The notes: generated by a model from the letters alone, not told the origin. A DNA stretch of 64,000 nt from Deinococcus aquaedulcis (GCF_019693445.1 NZ_JAHRBL010000004.1:124001-188000); one strand, 5' to 3'. Shown: positions 1 through 8,204, counted from the stretch's first letter. Made by a program: numbers and translations.

Positions 1-778
1 CCGGGCACACGGCCGAGGTGGTAAAGCGCTCCAGCACGGCCCGCCCCCGGTCTGACATGCTCGCCGCGTCCCGGCTGAGGTACATGCGCTGGAAACGGGG
101 CACAAGGCCCTCGTAGGTCATGTTGATCTCGCCCAGCGACACCTTCAGGTCCTGGCCGTGCAGCAGGTCGTGCCACTCGCGCTCGCTGTAGGCGTCCAGG
201 GGTTTATCGTTGTCAAAGAGGCCGCTCAGGGCATAGGTCTTCCACAGCCACTTGCCGGGCTGGTAGTCCGGGTGCAGAATGGCGCCGCCGTTCAGGGATT
301 TCGTGCGGTCCAGCAGCCGGCCCAGTTCCAGCTGCGTGGTGCGGCCAATGCCCTCGCATTCCGGGCACATGCCCTGGGGGGTGTTGAAGGAAAAGGCAAA
401 GGCCGGGCCCGCCGCCGGCTGCCCCACGCGGGAAAACAGCAGCCGCAGCGGCGCGGCGATATCGGTGTAGGTGCCCACGGTGGAGCGCGACCCACCCCCC
501 ACCCGCTTCTGGTTGATGATGACCGGGGCATTCAGGTGGCTCACCCGGTCCACGTCCGGCTGCCCGTAGTGCGGCAGGAAGCCCTGCACAAAGGCGGTGA
601 AGGTCTCGTTCAGTTGCCGCTGAGCCTCAGCGGCGACGGTGTCGAACACCAGCGATGATTTGCCCGAACCCGAGACGCCCGTAAACACCGTGACGCGGTG
701 TTTGGGAATGTCCACCGAGACGTTCTTGAGGTTGTGTTCGCGCGCGCCGCGCACTTCGATAAAGGCCCTGTCGCTCAT
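1..778 (-). CDS. UvrA-type ABC ATPase, short class II (drug-resistance/UvrA2 type), N-terminal part
   Basis: The reading frame starts at ATG 778 behind a good AGGAGG site and runs off the left edge, so only about 259 residues are seen. Walker A is GVSGSGKSS near residues 34-42, followed by the UvrA-type stretch ending QKRVGGGSRSTVGTYTDI. After the RLLFSRVG segment the sequence goes straight to FAFSFNTPQGMCPECEGIG (Cys138, Cys141), with no room for the UvrB-binding insertion of canonical UvrA. That is the layout of the short UvrA proteins linked to antibiotic self-resistance or auxiliary repair. It follows the gene at 851-1369 on the same strand by 72 bases and is probably co-transcribed with it under the MarR-controlled promoter near 1407-1436. 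Family call is firm; the drug-resistance role is inference. Confidence 0.88.
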   Translation of the reverse strand, partial: MSDRAFIEVRGAREHNLKNVSVDIPKHRVTVFTGVSGSGKSSLVFDTVAAEAQRQLNETFTAFVQGFLPHYGQPDVDRVSHLNAPVIINQKRVGGGSRSTVGTYTDIAAPLRLLFSRVGQPAAGPAFAFSFNTPQGMCPECEGIGRTTQLELGRLLDRTKSLNGGAILHPDYQPGKWLWKTYALSGLFDNDKPLDAYSEREWHDLLHGQDLKVSLGEINMTYEGLVPRFQRMYLSRDAASMSDRGRAVLERFTTSAVCP

Positions 779-850
779 GGTTTGCCCTCCTGCCTCCAGC
801 GTCTCTGAGCCAGATGTGAAAATCCCCGACGTCTGGTCTTGAGCGGGGCT

Positions 851-1369
851 TCATGTTTGGCGTTTCAGGTCAGCTTCGTACCAGGCATGGAAGGGGAGGG
901 CCGCCGCAAAGTCAGCCGACCGTTCACCGAGCAGGGTCTCCGTCTGCGTCAGGTCAACGCTGGGCACCCCAAACGCCCGGGGCCGCCGGGGCAGGTGAAA
1001 GCGAGTATGGTCGTGCGCCATCGCCACGACCAGCGTGCCCAGCGGGGTACCGTCTGGGCTGTGCAGGACACTCCACATCCAGCGTTCCTGGTCTGTCTCC
1101 TGCGCGTTGCCCCATTCGCGCGACACCCCAAAGTCACCCGGGAGGGGCGGCTGGGCGCGCAGGCCAGCGGCGCGCAGCTCGCGTTTGGCCCCGCGCAGCA
1201 GCAGGTTCAGGTAGGTGCCGTAGGCGGCGTCACCGGCCCGGGCGTAGGCGTCGGCCAGTTTCCCGGCGTGCGTGCCCAGCACGTCTTGCCACTGCGCGGC
1301 CAGCTGGGCATCCAGCCAGTCGCCCAGCGCCTCAATGTCACCGCTCGGAACAGGGGAAAGGACGGTCAT
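851..1369 (-). CDS. Hypothetical protein, 172 aa, MarR-divergent
   Basis: I do not recognise this protein. It is soluble-looking, acidic and helical in the first half (MTVLSPVPSG...), with a central WGNAQETDQERWMWSVL segment and an H-D-H stretch (AMAHDHTRFHLP) in the second half. I chose ATG 1369 because AGGAGG lies 5 bases upstream (1375-1380); an earlier in-frame start at 1399 would sit inside the operator palindrome. It is divergent from the MarR gene at 1440 and upstream of the UvrA-like gene, so it may belong to a small stress- or drug-responsive unit. No function is assigned. Confidence 0.75.
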   Translation of the reverse strand: MTVLSPVPSGDIEALGDWLDAQLAAQWQDVLGTHAGKLADAYARAGDAAYGTYLNLLLRGAKRELRAAGLRAQPPLPGDFGVSREWGNAQETDQERWMWSVLHSPDGTPLGTLVVAMAHDHTRFHLPRRPRAFGVPSVDLTQTETLLGERSADFAAALPFHAWYEADLKRQT

Positions 1370-1381
1370 GATGGCCTCCTT

Positions 1382-1399
1382 TTGACAGAATGCTGTCAA
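1382..1399. promoter_or_regulatory. Palindromic MarR-type operator 1
   Basis: TTGACAGAATGCTGTCAA: arms TTGACAG/CTGTCAA separated by 4 bases. It lies in the 5' leader of the minus-strand gene, just upstream of its ribosome binding site. The same arms recur at 1419-1436. Confidence 0.75.
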
Positions 1400-1406
1400 G
1401 TGGGCC

Positions 1407-1436
1407 AGCGTACCCGAATTGACAGTATGCTGTCAA
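1407..1436 (-). promoter_or_regulatory. Putative sigma70 promoter of the 851-1369 / UvrA unit
   Basis: Reading the minus strand, TTGACA (1436-1431) and TACGCT (1412-1407) are 18 bp apart. The -35 box is the arm of operator 2, and operator 1 lies just after the expected start, so a bound MarR protein would block this promoter. Confidence 0.55.
1419..1436. promoter_or_regulatory. Palindromic MarR-type operator 2
   Basis: TTGACAGTATGCTGTCAA, same 7-bp arms as the copy at 1382-1399, centres 37 bp apart. It covers TATGCT (1426-1431), a likely -10 box for marR with its ATG 8 bases further on, and the -35 of the divergent promoter. One protein could therefore control both directions. Confidence 0.75.
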
Positions 1437-1439
1437 GCT

Positions 1440-1871
1440 ATGGCCCCCACGCCCGCTGCCGCTGCCTTCGCTGACCTTGTGGTGCAGGTGTTTCGCCTCA
1501 GCGGCCTGCTGCTGGATGCCGGCGACAAGTTAACGGCCCCCAGCGGCCAGACGAGCAGCCGCTGGCAGGTGATGGGCTGCATTGATCACGCGCCGCAGAC
1601 CGTGGCGGCGGTGGCCCGCACCATGGGCCTGACCCGCCAGAGCGTGCAGCGCACGGCGGACCTGCTAGTAGGGGACGGCCTGGCCGCCTATGAGCCCAAC
1701 CCCGACCACAAGCGCGCCAAGCTGCTGCGCCTGACCCCGGAAGGCCAGCGGGTGCTGACCACCATTGAGGAGGCGCAGGCCGTCTGGGCCAACCGGGTGG
1801 CGCACGGCATGGACGAGACCAAGCTGCGGGCGGCAGCGCAGGTGCTGGCAGCGGTGGAGGAGGCGCTGTAG
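1440..1871 (+). CDS. MarR-family transcriptional regulator
   Basis: A 143-residue winged-helix repressor. The helix-turn-helix is around residues 52-80 (TVAAVARTMGLTRQSVQRTA) and the wing carries the MarR hallmark DHKRAKLLRLT near 89-99. ATG 1440 has no Shine-Dalgarno sequence but has TATGCT 8 bases upstream, so it is probably a leaderless message; a TTG at 1419 would lie in the operator and is less likely. It is divergent from the unknown gene and UvrA-type ATPase, with two matching palindromes between them, so autoregulation and control of that unit are likely. The ligand is unknown. Confidence 0.9.
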   Translation: MAPTPAAAAFADLVVQVFRLSGLLLDAGDKLTAPSGQTSSRWQVMGCIDHAPQTVAAVARTMGLTRQSVQRTADLLVGDGLAAYEPNPDHKRAKLLRLTPEGQRVLTTIEEAQAVWANRVAHGMDETKLRAAAQVLAAVEEAL

Positions 1872-1941
1872 AGGAGGTCCACAACCTCGCACGACGTCGC
1901 CGCCACTGTCCTCTACCATCAGAAGTGACCGGGAGGGCACC

Positions 1942-4900
1942 ATGACACTCGAACCCAAATCCCCACGCCGGGCGAAGGCGCCTGAAACGCCGCAGTCAAC
2001 CCCTGTCGCTGTGCCAGCGAGCGTTGCGCGGCAGGACCAGTTGCCTACGGAGCATCTGTTCCGGGCGCCAGGGCTGCAACGGCAGCGAGCACAGCCAGCG
2101 CTAACGGCTTCGGCACTGCTTCAAGCTGACCAGCATCACGGTCTACTTCAGAGGCAGGCTTTCACCGAGCGGGTGCAGGCGGCGCCGGCCCTCGTCTCAG
2201 CGGAAGCGGTGCCTGTCAGGCCCCATACACCGGCCGAGTGGGTCACGGTGATGCGGTATCAGGCCCAGCAGACTGAAGGCAGGTCGCTCTCGCCCCGGGA
2301 ATGGAGCGGGTGGACGGCCCTGCAGCGGCAGGTGGCGAGCCAGCTGGGGCAGGCATATCGGCAGAGCCCTGAACTGGCCCCGGCCCGGCAGGCGAGCATG
2401 GCCGAGCACCTCGCCCAACTTCACCGCCATCCCCTCAGTGCGCCAGTGGCCCGTGTGACACTGGGCCTGCTTCCGCCATCAGAACGCCCGGCCGTGCAGC
2501 GCGCTCTGGACGCCGCCCTGGCCCGTATGGAGACCGAGCAGGCCACGCAGGCTGGAGAGGCCCTGCAGCGCCAGCTGGCCGAACTGGACGCCCACAGCGC
2601 GCAACCAGCCTTGGCGCGGATTCAGGCGCGGCGGGGCAGCGGCAACCCCCTTCCCGAAGCGGTGCAGCGCCACCTGGAACAGGGCCTGAACCACGACCTG
2701 AGCCGCGTGCGCGTGCACACCGACGCCGAGGCCCATCTGCTCGCCAAGAGCGTGAATGCTCTGGCCTTTACCAGTGGCACCGATATTTACTTTCAGGCTG
2801 GACAGTACGAGCCCAACACACAAACGGGGCTGGAGCTGCTGGCACACGAGGCCACACACGCGGTGCAGCAGATGCAGGGGCAGGTGGGCCCCGGCATAGA
2901 CCCGGACCCCGGGCTGGAAGCACAGGCACAGGCTATGGGCCAGCGGGTGGCGGCCATGCCCCGGCAGGCCATTCGCCGGGCTGGTCCTTTGCAGGCCGGC
3001 ACGGTGCAAGGCCCTGGTGCGGTGCAGCGTTTGGCGGCCCCAACTCCTTCCCGGCGCTGGCAGCAGGCCCACGCTTTTGGTGGGCAACTGACGGGCACGG
3101 CAGGGAACGTCGAGTTGACCATCACCTCACTTCAGGTGATTGGCAAGGGTGTGGTGGTGGGACAGTTCACGGCAGCCAACGGGTCAGGTCGAATAGACGG
3201 CTTCATGGACAGCAAGGGCAATGTGTACTGGACTGCCCGGTACCAGGAAGGCACCTTGAAAGGGAAGATGCGAAAATTCCACGGCCGGGTGGAGCAGGAT
3301 GAAAAAGGCGTGCCGGTACGCGTGTTGGGAACATGGTTGGGCCAGAACGCGCAGGGGAAGCCGGCCACTTATCAATTGAAGGCGGCGTATCAGGAGCCGC
3401 AAGCCGCTGAACCAGACAGCGCGGCGCCTCAGGGTGGAGAAGCTGGCGGTCAGGGCATTTATCCAGTTCCAGCGTCAATTAAACTCCCCAATGGGGCAGT
3501 TTTGAAGCTCAATCCTGGCGACTTCAGTGCGACTGGCTCGTTTGCCACCACCACTGCTTCATCGGGGGAAGTTCGGTTCTCACCTCAACCGACGGGTCTT
3601 ACCGAAGCGGTGACTCGGCAATGGCTGGCCGATGTGAAGGGCTTGAAGCCCAATGAAGTCCAGACGGCGCGTCCTTGGACAGCTGCAGAGTTTCTGGCAC
3701 AAGGTTGGGATTACAGTGATGGGCAGAAGCCGCTTCGCTATGCCTCTGGACTCTATCAAGTCCATACTGGCTGGGATCTTAATACCACCAAGGAAAACGT
3801 CGCCGGTGGCTCTATGGCCAAAGCCGCTGCGGATGGGATTGTGTGGTTTAAAGACAAAACGGGGATGGGCAATACCATCGTCCTTTATCACCCTCAGTTT
3901 AAGCGGCATACCCGTTACGGCCATCTCAAAGATTTGGGGCCTTTGAAGGTAGGGCAGATTGTGAAGGCTGGCCAAGGGTTGGCTGTCATTGGCAATACAG
4001 GTACCAAAGGGCCCCATCTGCATTTTGACGTGATCAAAAAATATGTAGCAGCGGAGATGTGGAACGGGGCTGTCAATGCGCCAGGGATGACTCAACAGAA
4101 AATCAATCAATATGTCAAAGATCATTACGAAGATCCGATGGCTTTCTTCGCGCGCGTAGGCATTGTCCCGCCGGGTGCAACAGCTGAACTTGTTAAGCGT
4201 GAGGGAAGCCAAACTCAGAGCGGGGCCTTGCGACTTAACCCTGCGTTCTTGAATGCTGCAATAACAGCGCTGTTGAAGCTGCCACAAGCGCAGCGGCCTA
4301 CCGAAGCCCTCGTACGTTCCACTGTGCCGAAACTATTGGAGACAGCTATTCAGGCGGGCATGACTGATCCACGAGAGATTGCCATGCTCCTGGCGAATGT
4401 GTCGCAGGAGTCAAAATTCGATCCCTCAACCACGGAAAGCCTGTACTACACTAAGCCGTCAGGATTGATGAACTTCTCGTATTTCCAGAAGAACCCTCAG
4501 CTTATTCCACAATACCTGCGTAATCCAGAAGCTCTTGCCAATGTGGTTTATGCAAATCGCCTTGGTAATGGTTCTGTTCAGTCAGGCGATGGGTGGAAGT
4601 ATATTGGCCGTGGCTTGATCCAACCTACTGGGAGGGCCAACTATGCAAAATGGAATGTTATCTTCCGGGACAACGGCTGGAAAGTGAACGGCCAGTATCC
4701 AGATTTTGTGGCCAATCCCCAACTGGCCCAGCATCCGGACGCATCGTATAAAATTGCTGTCTACGGCGTTAGGGATGGTATCTTCACTGAGACGGTTCCT
4801 CTGCAGGAGGTCATGAAGAAGTTACCCGCTCAGCCAAGTGTGAATCAGTTTGCGTCCCTTCGGCAACAGTATGTGGGCCTTCATGGTGTGCAAGATGTTG

Positions 4901-4962
4901 GGCGAAACAGCTTGACTATTCTTCAAGCTCTACAGGGAATCCCGGCAACTATCCCCAAATGA
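1942..4962 (+). CDS. Modular secreted effector: DUF4157 domain, M23 peptidase, GH19-like glycosidase
   Basis: A 1006-residue protein with no signal peptide. The Q/A-rich N-terminal third leads into a DUF4157 domain (about 225-310) with the zincin-like motif AHEATH (His302, Glu303, His306), the domain found on many toxins delivered by extracellular contractile injection systems. A beta-rich linker follows, then a LytM/M23 peptidase with H608TGWD612 and H692LH694. Last is a GH19/endolysin-like domain from about 800 with QESKF (Glu823) and YIGRGLIQPTGRANY. Both hydrolases attack peptidoglycan. ATG 1942 has GGGAGG 5 bases upstream. The stop overlaps the next gene by ATGA. The C-terminal half is visibly richer in A+T than the N-terminal half, suggesting a swapped toxin module. 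No injection-system gene is present in the window, so the delivery route is unknown. Confidence 0.85.
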   Translation: MTLEPKSPRRAKAPETPQSTPVAVPASVARQDQLPTEHLFRAPGLQRQRAQPALTASALLQADQHHGLLQRQAFTERVQAAPALVSAEAVPVRPHTPAEWVTVMRYQAQQTEGRSLSPREWSGWTALQRQVASQLGQAYRQSPELAPARQASMAEHLAQLHRHPLSAPVARVTLGLLPPSERPAVQRALDAALARMETEQATQAGEALQRQLAELDAHSAQPALARIQARRGSGNPLPEAVQRHLEQGLNHDLSRVRVHTDAEAHLLAKSVNALAFTSGTDIYFQAGQYEPNTQTGLELLAHEATHAVQQMQGQVGPGIDPDPGLEAQAQAMGQRVAAMPRQAIRRAGPLQAGTVQGPGAVQRLAAPTPSRRWQQAHAFGGQLTGTAGNVELTITSLQVIGKGVVVGQFTAANGSGRIDGFMDSKGNVYWTARYQEGTLKGKMRKFHGRVEQDEKGVPVRVLGTWLGQNAQGKPATYQLKAAYQEPQAAEPDSAAPQGGEAGGQGIYPVPASIKLPNGAVLKLNPGDFSATGSFATTTASSGEVRFSPQPTGLTEAVTRQWLADVKGLKPNEVQTARPWTAAEFLAQGWDYSDGQKPLRYASGLYQVHTGWDLNTTKENVAGGSMAKAAADGIVWFKDKTGMGNTIVLYHPQFKRHTRYGHLKDLGPLKVGQIVKAGQGLAVIGNTGTKGPHLHFDVIKKYVAAEMWNGAVNAPGMTQQKINQYVKDHYEDPMAFFARVGIVPPGATAELVKREGSQTQSGALRLNPAFLNAAITALLKLPQAQRPTEALVRSTVPKLLETAIQAGMTDPREIAMLLANVSQESKFDPSTTESLYYTKPSGLMNFSYFQKNPQLIPQYLRNPEALANVVYANRLGNGSVQSGDGWKYIGRGLIQPTGRANYAKWNVIFRDNGWKVNGQYPDFVANPQLAQHPDASYKIAVYGVRDGIFTETVPLQEVMKKLPAQPSVNQFASLRQQYVGLHGVQDVGRNSLTILQALQGIPATIPK

Positions 4963-5495
4963 TTATGCGATCACTGCCTAAAAAAAGCTGTACCACGATG
5001 CTTTTCTTGTTTGTAACGCTAGGATCCTGTGCCGGCGCTTTTGGCCTGTTTGCCTCAACTTATTCGGAGTCAAAATTCCTGAATTCGAGTTTTTGTCGCA
5101 AGCTAAAATGTGATGCTCTTCCGGTCTATACATTGGGCGACAAGTATTCACACGAGTCCCAGATGTTCAGGATTTTCACCTACGATCTGCGCTCAGAGTT
5201 AGTCTCTGGTGCTCAGCTCCTGCTGAGGGTCAATTCGGGGGGCAGAGTTGATACCGCGAAGTTGTCATTCTATTTATCGGCCAGAGATGAAAAATCCGCA
5301 GTGTCGCTAATGACGGATGCCTGGTCAGCTCTTGTGGGTGTGCCCAAGAATTCCACTCTTCAATGCTTAGGTGATTTGAAAAATCCACATCGCGGTTCTT
5401 TAAAAATCTCAGACCCCTATATGGGCACATGTTCTATCAAAAACACTGTCTCTGATGGAAAAAAGATTGAATTCGTCGTGCAGAGGGGTCCATAA
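4959..5495 (+). CDS. Small exported or lipid-anchored protein, candidate immunity or accessory factor
   Basis: Unrecognised, 178 residues. It starts at ATG 4959 in a 4-base ATGA overlap with the effector gene, so it should be translationally coupled. The N-terminus is a signal sequence (KK followed by TTMLFLFVTLGSCAGAF); the LGSC could be a lipobox, which would leave the mature protein attached outside the cell membrane. The remainder has four further cysteines and alternating beta-like segments. The position directly behind a peptidoglycan-hydrolase toxin and the extracytoplasmic address fit an immunity protein, but that is inference only. Base composition is A+T-rich for this genome, like the end of the effector gene. 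Confidence 0.7.
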   Translation: MIMRSLPKKSCTTMLFLFVTLGSCAGAFGLFASTYSESKFLNSSFCRKLKCDALPVYTLGDKYSHESQMFRIFTYDLRSELVSGAQLLLRVNSGGRVDTAKLSFYLSARDEKSAVSLMTDAWSALVGVPKNSTLQCLGDLKNPHRGSLKISDPYMGTCSIKNTVSDGKKIEFVVQRGP

Positions 5496-5502
5496 TTCAT
5501 AG

Positions 5503-6084
5503 CTACCGCAGTCCCAACCCCCCGAATCCGAAGGCTACGTTCTTCCTCTTCCCAATCCAATAACATTTCCCCTGCGCAGTCCTAATATCATCCAGCTGGA
5601 GAATGCCTAAAGAGCCCGGTCCATACGTGGTTCCTAGAAGATCGGCGACATAATTATTTCGCTTCAGGCTGGCCACACAGTCGGACAATTTTTGACCATT
5701 CGCCTGTCCACCGGCCAGATCCTCCATCCAGTTGGCGACCACAGCCAACTGCCGTGCTGTCCAGCGGTCTTGCAGCCTCACGGGGAAAAAGGCGATCTGA
5801 CTCAGGTCCAATTGTTGGTTGTAGATACCGAGGTCATAAGCCAGATAGAACTTGTCCTGCCCACGGCGAACAAGCAGCACTTTTCCACCGGGCAGTAATT
5901 GTTCGCCGTGGCTTTTGAGCAGAGTTGCAGGACTGACTGCTGTACAGCCACCGGTACAGACCCGATTGATCCAGGCTTGAAGGCCCTTCATCGTCAGGGG
6001 AGTGTATGTAGACTCCTGGGCCTGAACACAACCGCCCATGAGGATGGCCAGAGCGGCTGTGGGCTGCCATAGACGCTGAAACAT
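5503..6084 (-). CDS. Exported hypothetical protein
   Basis: Unrecognised, 193 residues. It starts with a signal sequence MFQRLWQPTAALAILMGGCVQAQ; GGC may be a lipid-attachment cysteine. The mature part has several cysteines (VCTGGC, DCVASL, KCYWIG). It converges on the small protein at 4959-5495 with only 7 bases between the stops. I chose ATG 6084 because TACGCT lies 6 bases upstream, a typical leaderless arrangement here; a TTG at 6105 is the alternative. It may belong with the effector island, or may simply flank it. Confidence 0.65.
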   Translation of the reverse strand: MFQRLWQPTAALAILMGGCVQAQESTYTPLTMKGLQAWINRVCTGGCTAVSPATLLKSHGEQLLPGGKVLLVRRGQDKFYLAYDLGIYNQQLDLSQIAFFPVRLQDRWTARQLAVVANWMEDLAGGQANGQKLSDCVASLKRNNYVADLLGTTYGPGSLGILQLDDIRTAQGKCYWIGKRKNVAFGFGGLGLR

Positions 6085-6090
6085 GGCCGC

Positions 6091-6096
6091 AGCGTA
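6091..6096 (-). promoter_or_regulatory. Putative leaderless -10 box of the 5503-6084 gene
   Basis: TACGCT on the minus strand, 6 bases before ATG 6084. No convincing -35 box. Confidence 0.45.
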
Positions 6097-6114
6097 AGGC
6101 TTCAAAATGAGTCT

Positions 6115-6780
6115 TCACGCCGGCGGCGCCACTTCCAGTTCACTTGCCAGTTCGGCCAGGAACGCGCGCATGGTCAGGGTGCGGCGCCGGGCCTCGGCCT
6201 GCCCGGGCAGGGTGCGGAAGGTGCCGTCCAGCCGCAGCAACTTGGTAAAGAAGTGGTCCACGGTGTAGGTCAGGTCGTCGGGCTCGCGGGCCTGAGCCCA
6301 GGGGTCTTCGGGGTGCAGCAGGGCGCGGCCCAGTTGGCCCCCCACGCCCGCCACCCGCAGCACGCCCAGTGCGCCCAGAGCGTCCAGACGGTCGGCGTCC
6401 TGCAGCGCGGCGCCCAGGGCCGTCTGGGGCACGGCGCCGCGCGAAAAGCTGTGGTCGCGCACGGCCAGGGCCACCTCTTCGGTCTCAAAGGCGGTAAAGC
6501 CCAGCCCCGGCAGGTGCCCGCGCACCGCCTGGGCGCTACGTTCGCTGGCCTGGGCGCGCTCCGGGTGGTTCTTGGGCAGGTTCACCACATCGTGCGTGAG
6601 GGCCGCTGCCACCGCCAGCACCGCCGGTTCAGCGGGGGCGCAGCGCATGGTCCAGCGCGCCACCCGCGCCAGGTGCCCCTCGTCGTGGGCGGCGTCGGCG
6701 TGCATGTGGGCCTGCACCCAGCGCCACACACCGGGCAGCCGGGGATCGTGGGCCAGCAGTGGGGCCAGGGGCGAGGTCAA
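6115..6780 (-). CDS. HD-domain phosphohydrolase
   Basis: 221 residues of the HD superfamily of metal-dependent phosphohydrolases. H-x(n)-HD: HDEGHLARVARW gives the first His, LTHDVVNL the HD pair, and DADRLDALGALG the distal Asp. This layout matches the YedJ-like stand-alone HD proteins, whose substrates are probably nucleotides but are not defined. The start is TTG 6780, overlapping the DinB stop codon (TTGA), with GGAGAG just upstream; an open frame continues upstream but only inside the DinB gene. Confidence 0.82.
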   Translation of the reverse strand: MTSPLAPLLAHDPRLPGVWRWVQAHMHADAAHDEGHLARVARWTMRCAPAEPAVLAVAAALTHDVVNLPKNHPERAQASERSAQAVRGHLPGLGFTAFETEEVALAVRDHSFSRGAVPQTALGAALQDADRLDALGALGVLRVAGVGGQLGRALLHPEDPWAQAREPDDLTYTVDHFFTKLLRLDGTFRTLPGQAEARRRTLTMRAFLAELASELEVAPPA

Positions 6781-7295
6781 GCGCTCTCCAGCGCCAGTCG
6801 TGCGTGCGCAAGGTGATGGCGCAGGTGCCAGTCGTGTTTGGCAGTCAGGCGCCACAGGTCCTGTTCGCCCTCGGCGGGGTGCAGGACCCGGCGGGTCAGG
6901 TGGGCGGGGTCCACACCGGCCAGCAGCGCCAGCCAGCGCCCGTTGACTGCGTCCAGCAGCGCCAGGGCGTCGGCCACCGGCAGCGCCGCGTCGGGCAGGG
7001 TCAGCCACGCGTCCTGGTCAAACGGCTGAATCACGTAGTCCGGGGTGGTCAGGCCATAGTGAAGACGGTTCAGGCCGTGCAGGTGGGCGTCGGCCACGTG
7101 GTGGGCCAGCTGGTGCACGGTCCAGCCGCCCGGGCGGTAGGTGCGGGCCAGGTCGGCGGCCGGGCGCCCCGCCAGCAGGGTGTGCCACTCGGCTGTGGCC
7201 TGGGCCAGCCGCGTGCGCGTGGCCTGCAGCCCCGTCAGGGTCCGGTCGGGTTCGGGGATGGGGCCAAGCGGAAACTGTCGCGCGGGGTCCGTCAT
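6777..7295 (-). CDS. DinB/YfiT-like putative metal-dependent enzyme
   Basis: 172-residue four-helix DinB_2-type protein. It has the histidine pattern expected for a metal site: WTVHQLAHHVADAHLH in the second helix and KHDWHLRHHLAH near the C-terminus. It resembles B. subtilis YfiT and the bacillithiol transferase group; deinococci use bacillithiol, so thiol transfer is a reasonable guess but not shown. It is the first gene of a two-gene unit with the HD protein, with a 4-base overlap. Start ATG 7295. Confidence 0.8.
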   Translation of the reverse strand: MTDPARQFPLGPIPEPDRTLTGLQATRTRLAQATAEWHTLLAGRPAADLARTYRPGGWTVHQLAHHVADAHLHGLNRLHYGLTTPDYVIQPFDQDAWLTLPDAALPVADALALLDAVNGRWLALLAGVDPAHLTRRVLHPAEGEQDLWRLTAKHDWHLRHHLAHARLALESA

Positions 7296-7400
7296 GCCCC
7301 GCAGTATGCCCCCAGTGGGGGAATAGCGATTTTATGAGAATGGGTGAGAAAGCTCACGCCCCGTCAGCTCGGCGTAAGTGGTGGGTGACGGCCCGCTGCC

Positions 7401-7406
7401 TACGCT
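7401..7406 (+). promoter_or_regulatory. Putative leaderless -10 box of the REC-Roadblock gene
   Basis: TACGCT followed by six bases (GGGGGC) and ATG 7413. Confidence 0.5.
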
Positions 7407-7412
7407 GGGGGC

Positions 7413-8204
7413 ATGACTGCCGCCGCTGCCGGGTCCCCTTCCATCTTGATCGTGGATGACAGCCCGGGGCTGCTGCAGACCATGAGCGCCATGCTTCGGC
7501 CGCACCTGCCCGTGACCCTGGCCGACAGTGGGCGCGCCGCTCTGGACAGCGTGACCGCTGACACGGCCCTGGTGCTCACCGACGTGCGCATGCCCGGCAT
7601 GAGCGGCATCGAACTGGCCGAGCAGCTGCGCCGCCGCCACCCTAAGCTGCCGGTGATGTTTATGACGGGCGTGGTGGAAGAGGAGCTGCGCGCCCAGGCC
7701 AAGGCGCTGGGGGTATGTGAGGTGCTGCGCAAGCCCCTGCGCGCCGAGCGGCTGCTGCCCACCCTGAAGGGCTGGCTGGGCAGCGAAGCGTTTCAGGCTG
7801 ACCAGACGCCCGCTGCGCCGGCCCCCGCGCCCGCCGCGCCCCCGGCGGTGGACGAAGCGGCCGAGCGCCTGAAACTCGCCGAGGACGCCAGCAGCCTGCT
7901 GGCCGGTCTGGGGGTGCTGCCCGGGGTCAGCGCGGCGGCGGTACTGGACGGGCGCGGCGCCTTGCTGGGCACCACCACCAGCGTCAGCGCGGAAATCCTT
8001 GCCTACGTGCGCTTTCTGTTCAACGGGGCCCGCACCCTCTCGCCGCATCTGGCGCAGCCGGGGCCGCTGCGGGCGGTGCATGTGGAGTTTCAGGAGCAGG
8101 TGCTGGTGCTCTGCCCGGTGCCGGGCGGCCTGAGCGCGATTCTGGTGCGCGACACCCCCACCGCCAGCAGCGTCAAGGCGTGGTTGCGCCAGCGCCTGAA
8201 CTGA
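7413..8204 (+). CDS. Response regulator fused to a Roadblock/LC7-like domain
   Basis: 263 residues. A CheY-like receiver fills residues 9-125, with the acidic pair VDD, phosphoacceptor Asp57 (LTDVRMPG), Thr85 and Lys107 (RKP). An Ala-Pro-rich linker (about 130-146) leads to a C-terminal alpha/beta domain (about 150-260) whose pattern SAAAVLDGRGALLGTTTSVSAE and following strands resemble Roadblock/LC7 (MglB-like) folds. Such domains dimerise and often bind small Ras-like GTPases. There is no kinase or GTPase gene beside it. The stop codon TGA 8202-8204 is the first three bases of a TGACAGCGG repeat. Receiver call is firm, second domain is moderate. Confidence 0.8.
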   Translation: MTAAAAGSPSILIVDDSPGLLQTMSAMLRPHLPVTLADSGRAALDSVTADTALVLTDVRMPGMSGIELAEQLRRRHPKLPVMFMTGVVEEELRAQAKALGVCEVLRKPLRAERLLPTLKGWLGSEAFQADQTPAAPAPAPAAPPAVDEAAERLKLAEDASSLLAGLGVLPGVSAAAVLDGRGALLGTTTSVSAEILAYVRFLFNGARTLSPHLAQPGPLRAVHVEFQEQVLVLCPVPGGLSAILVRDTPTASSVKAWLRQRLN

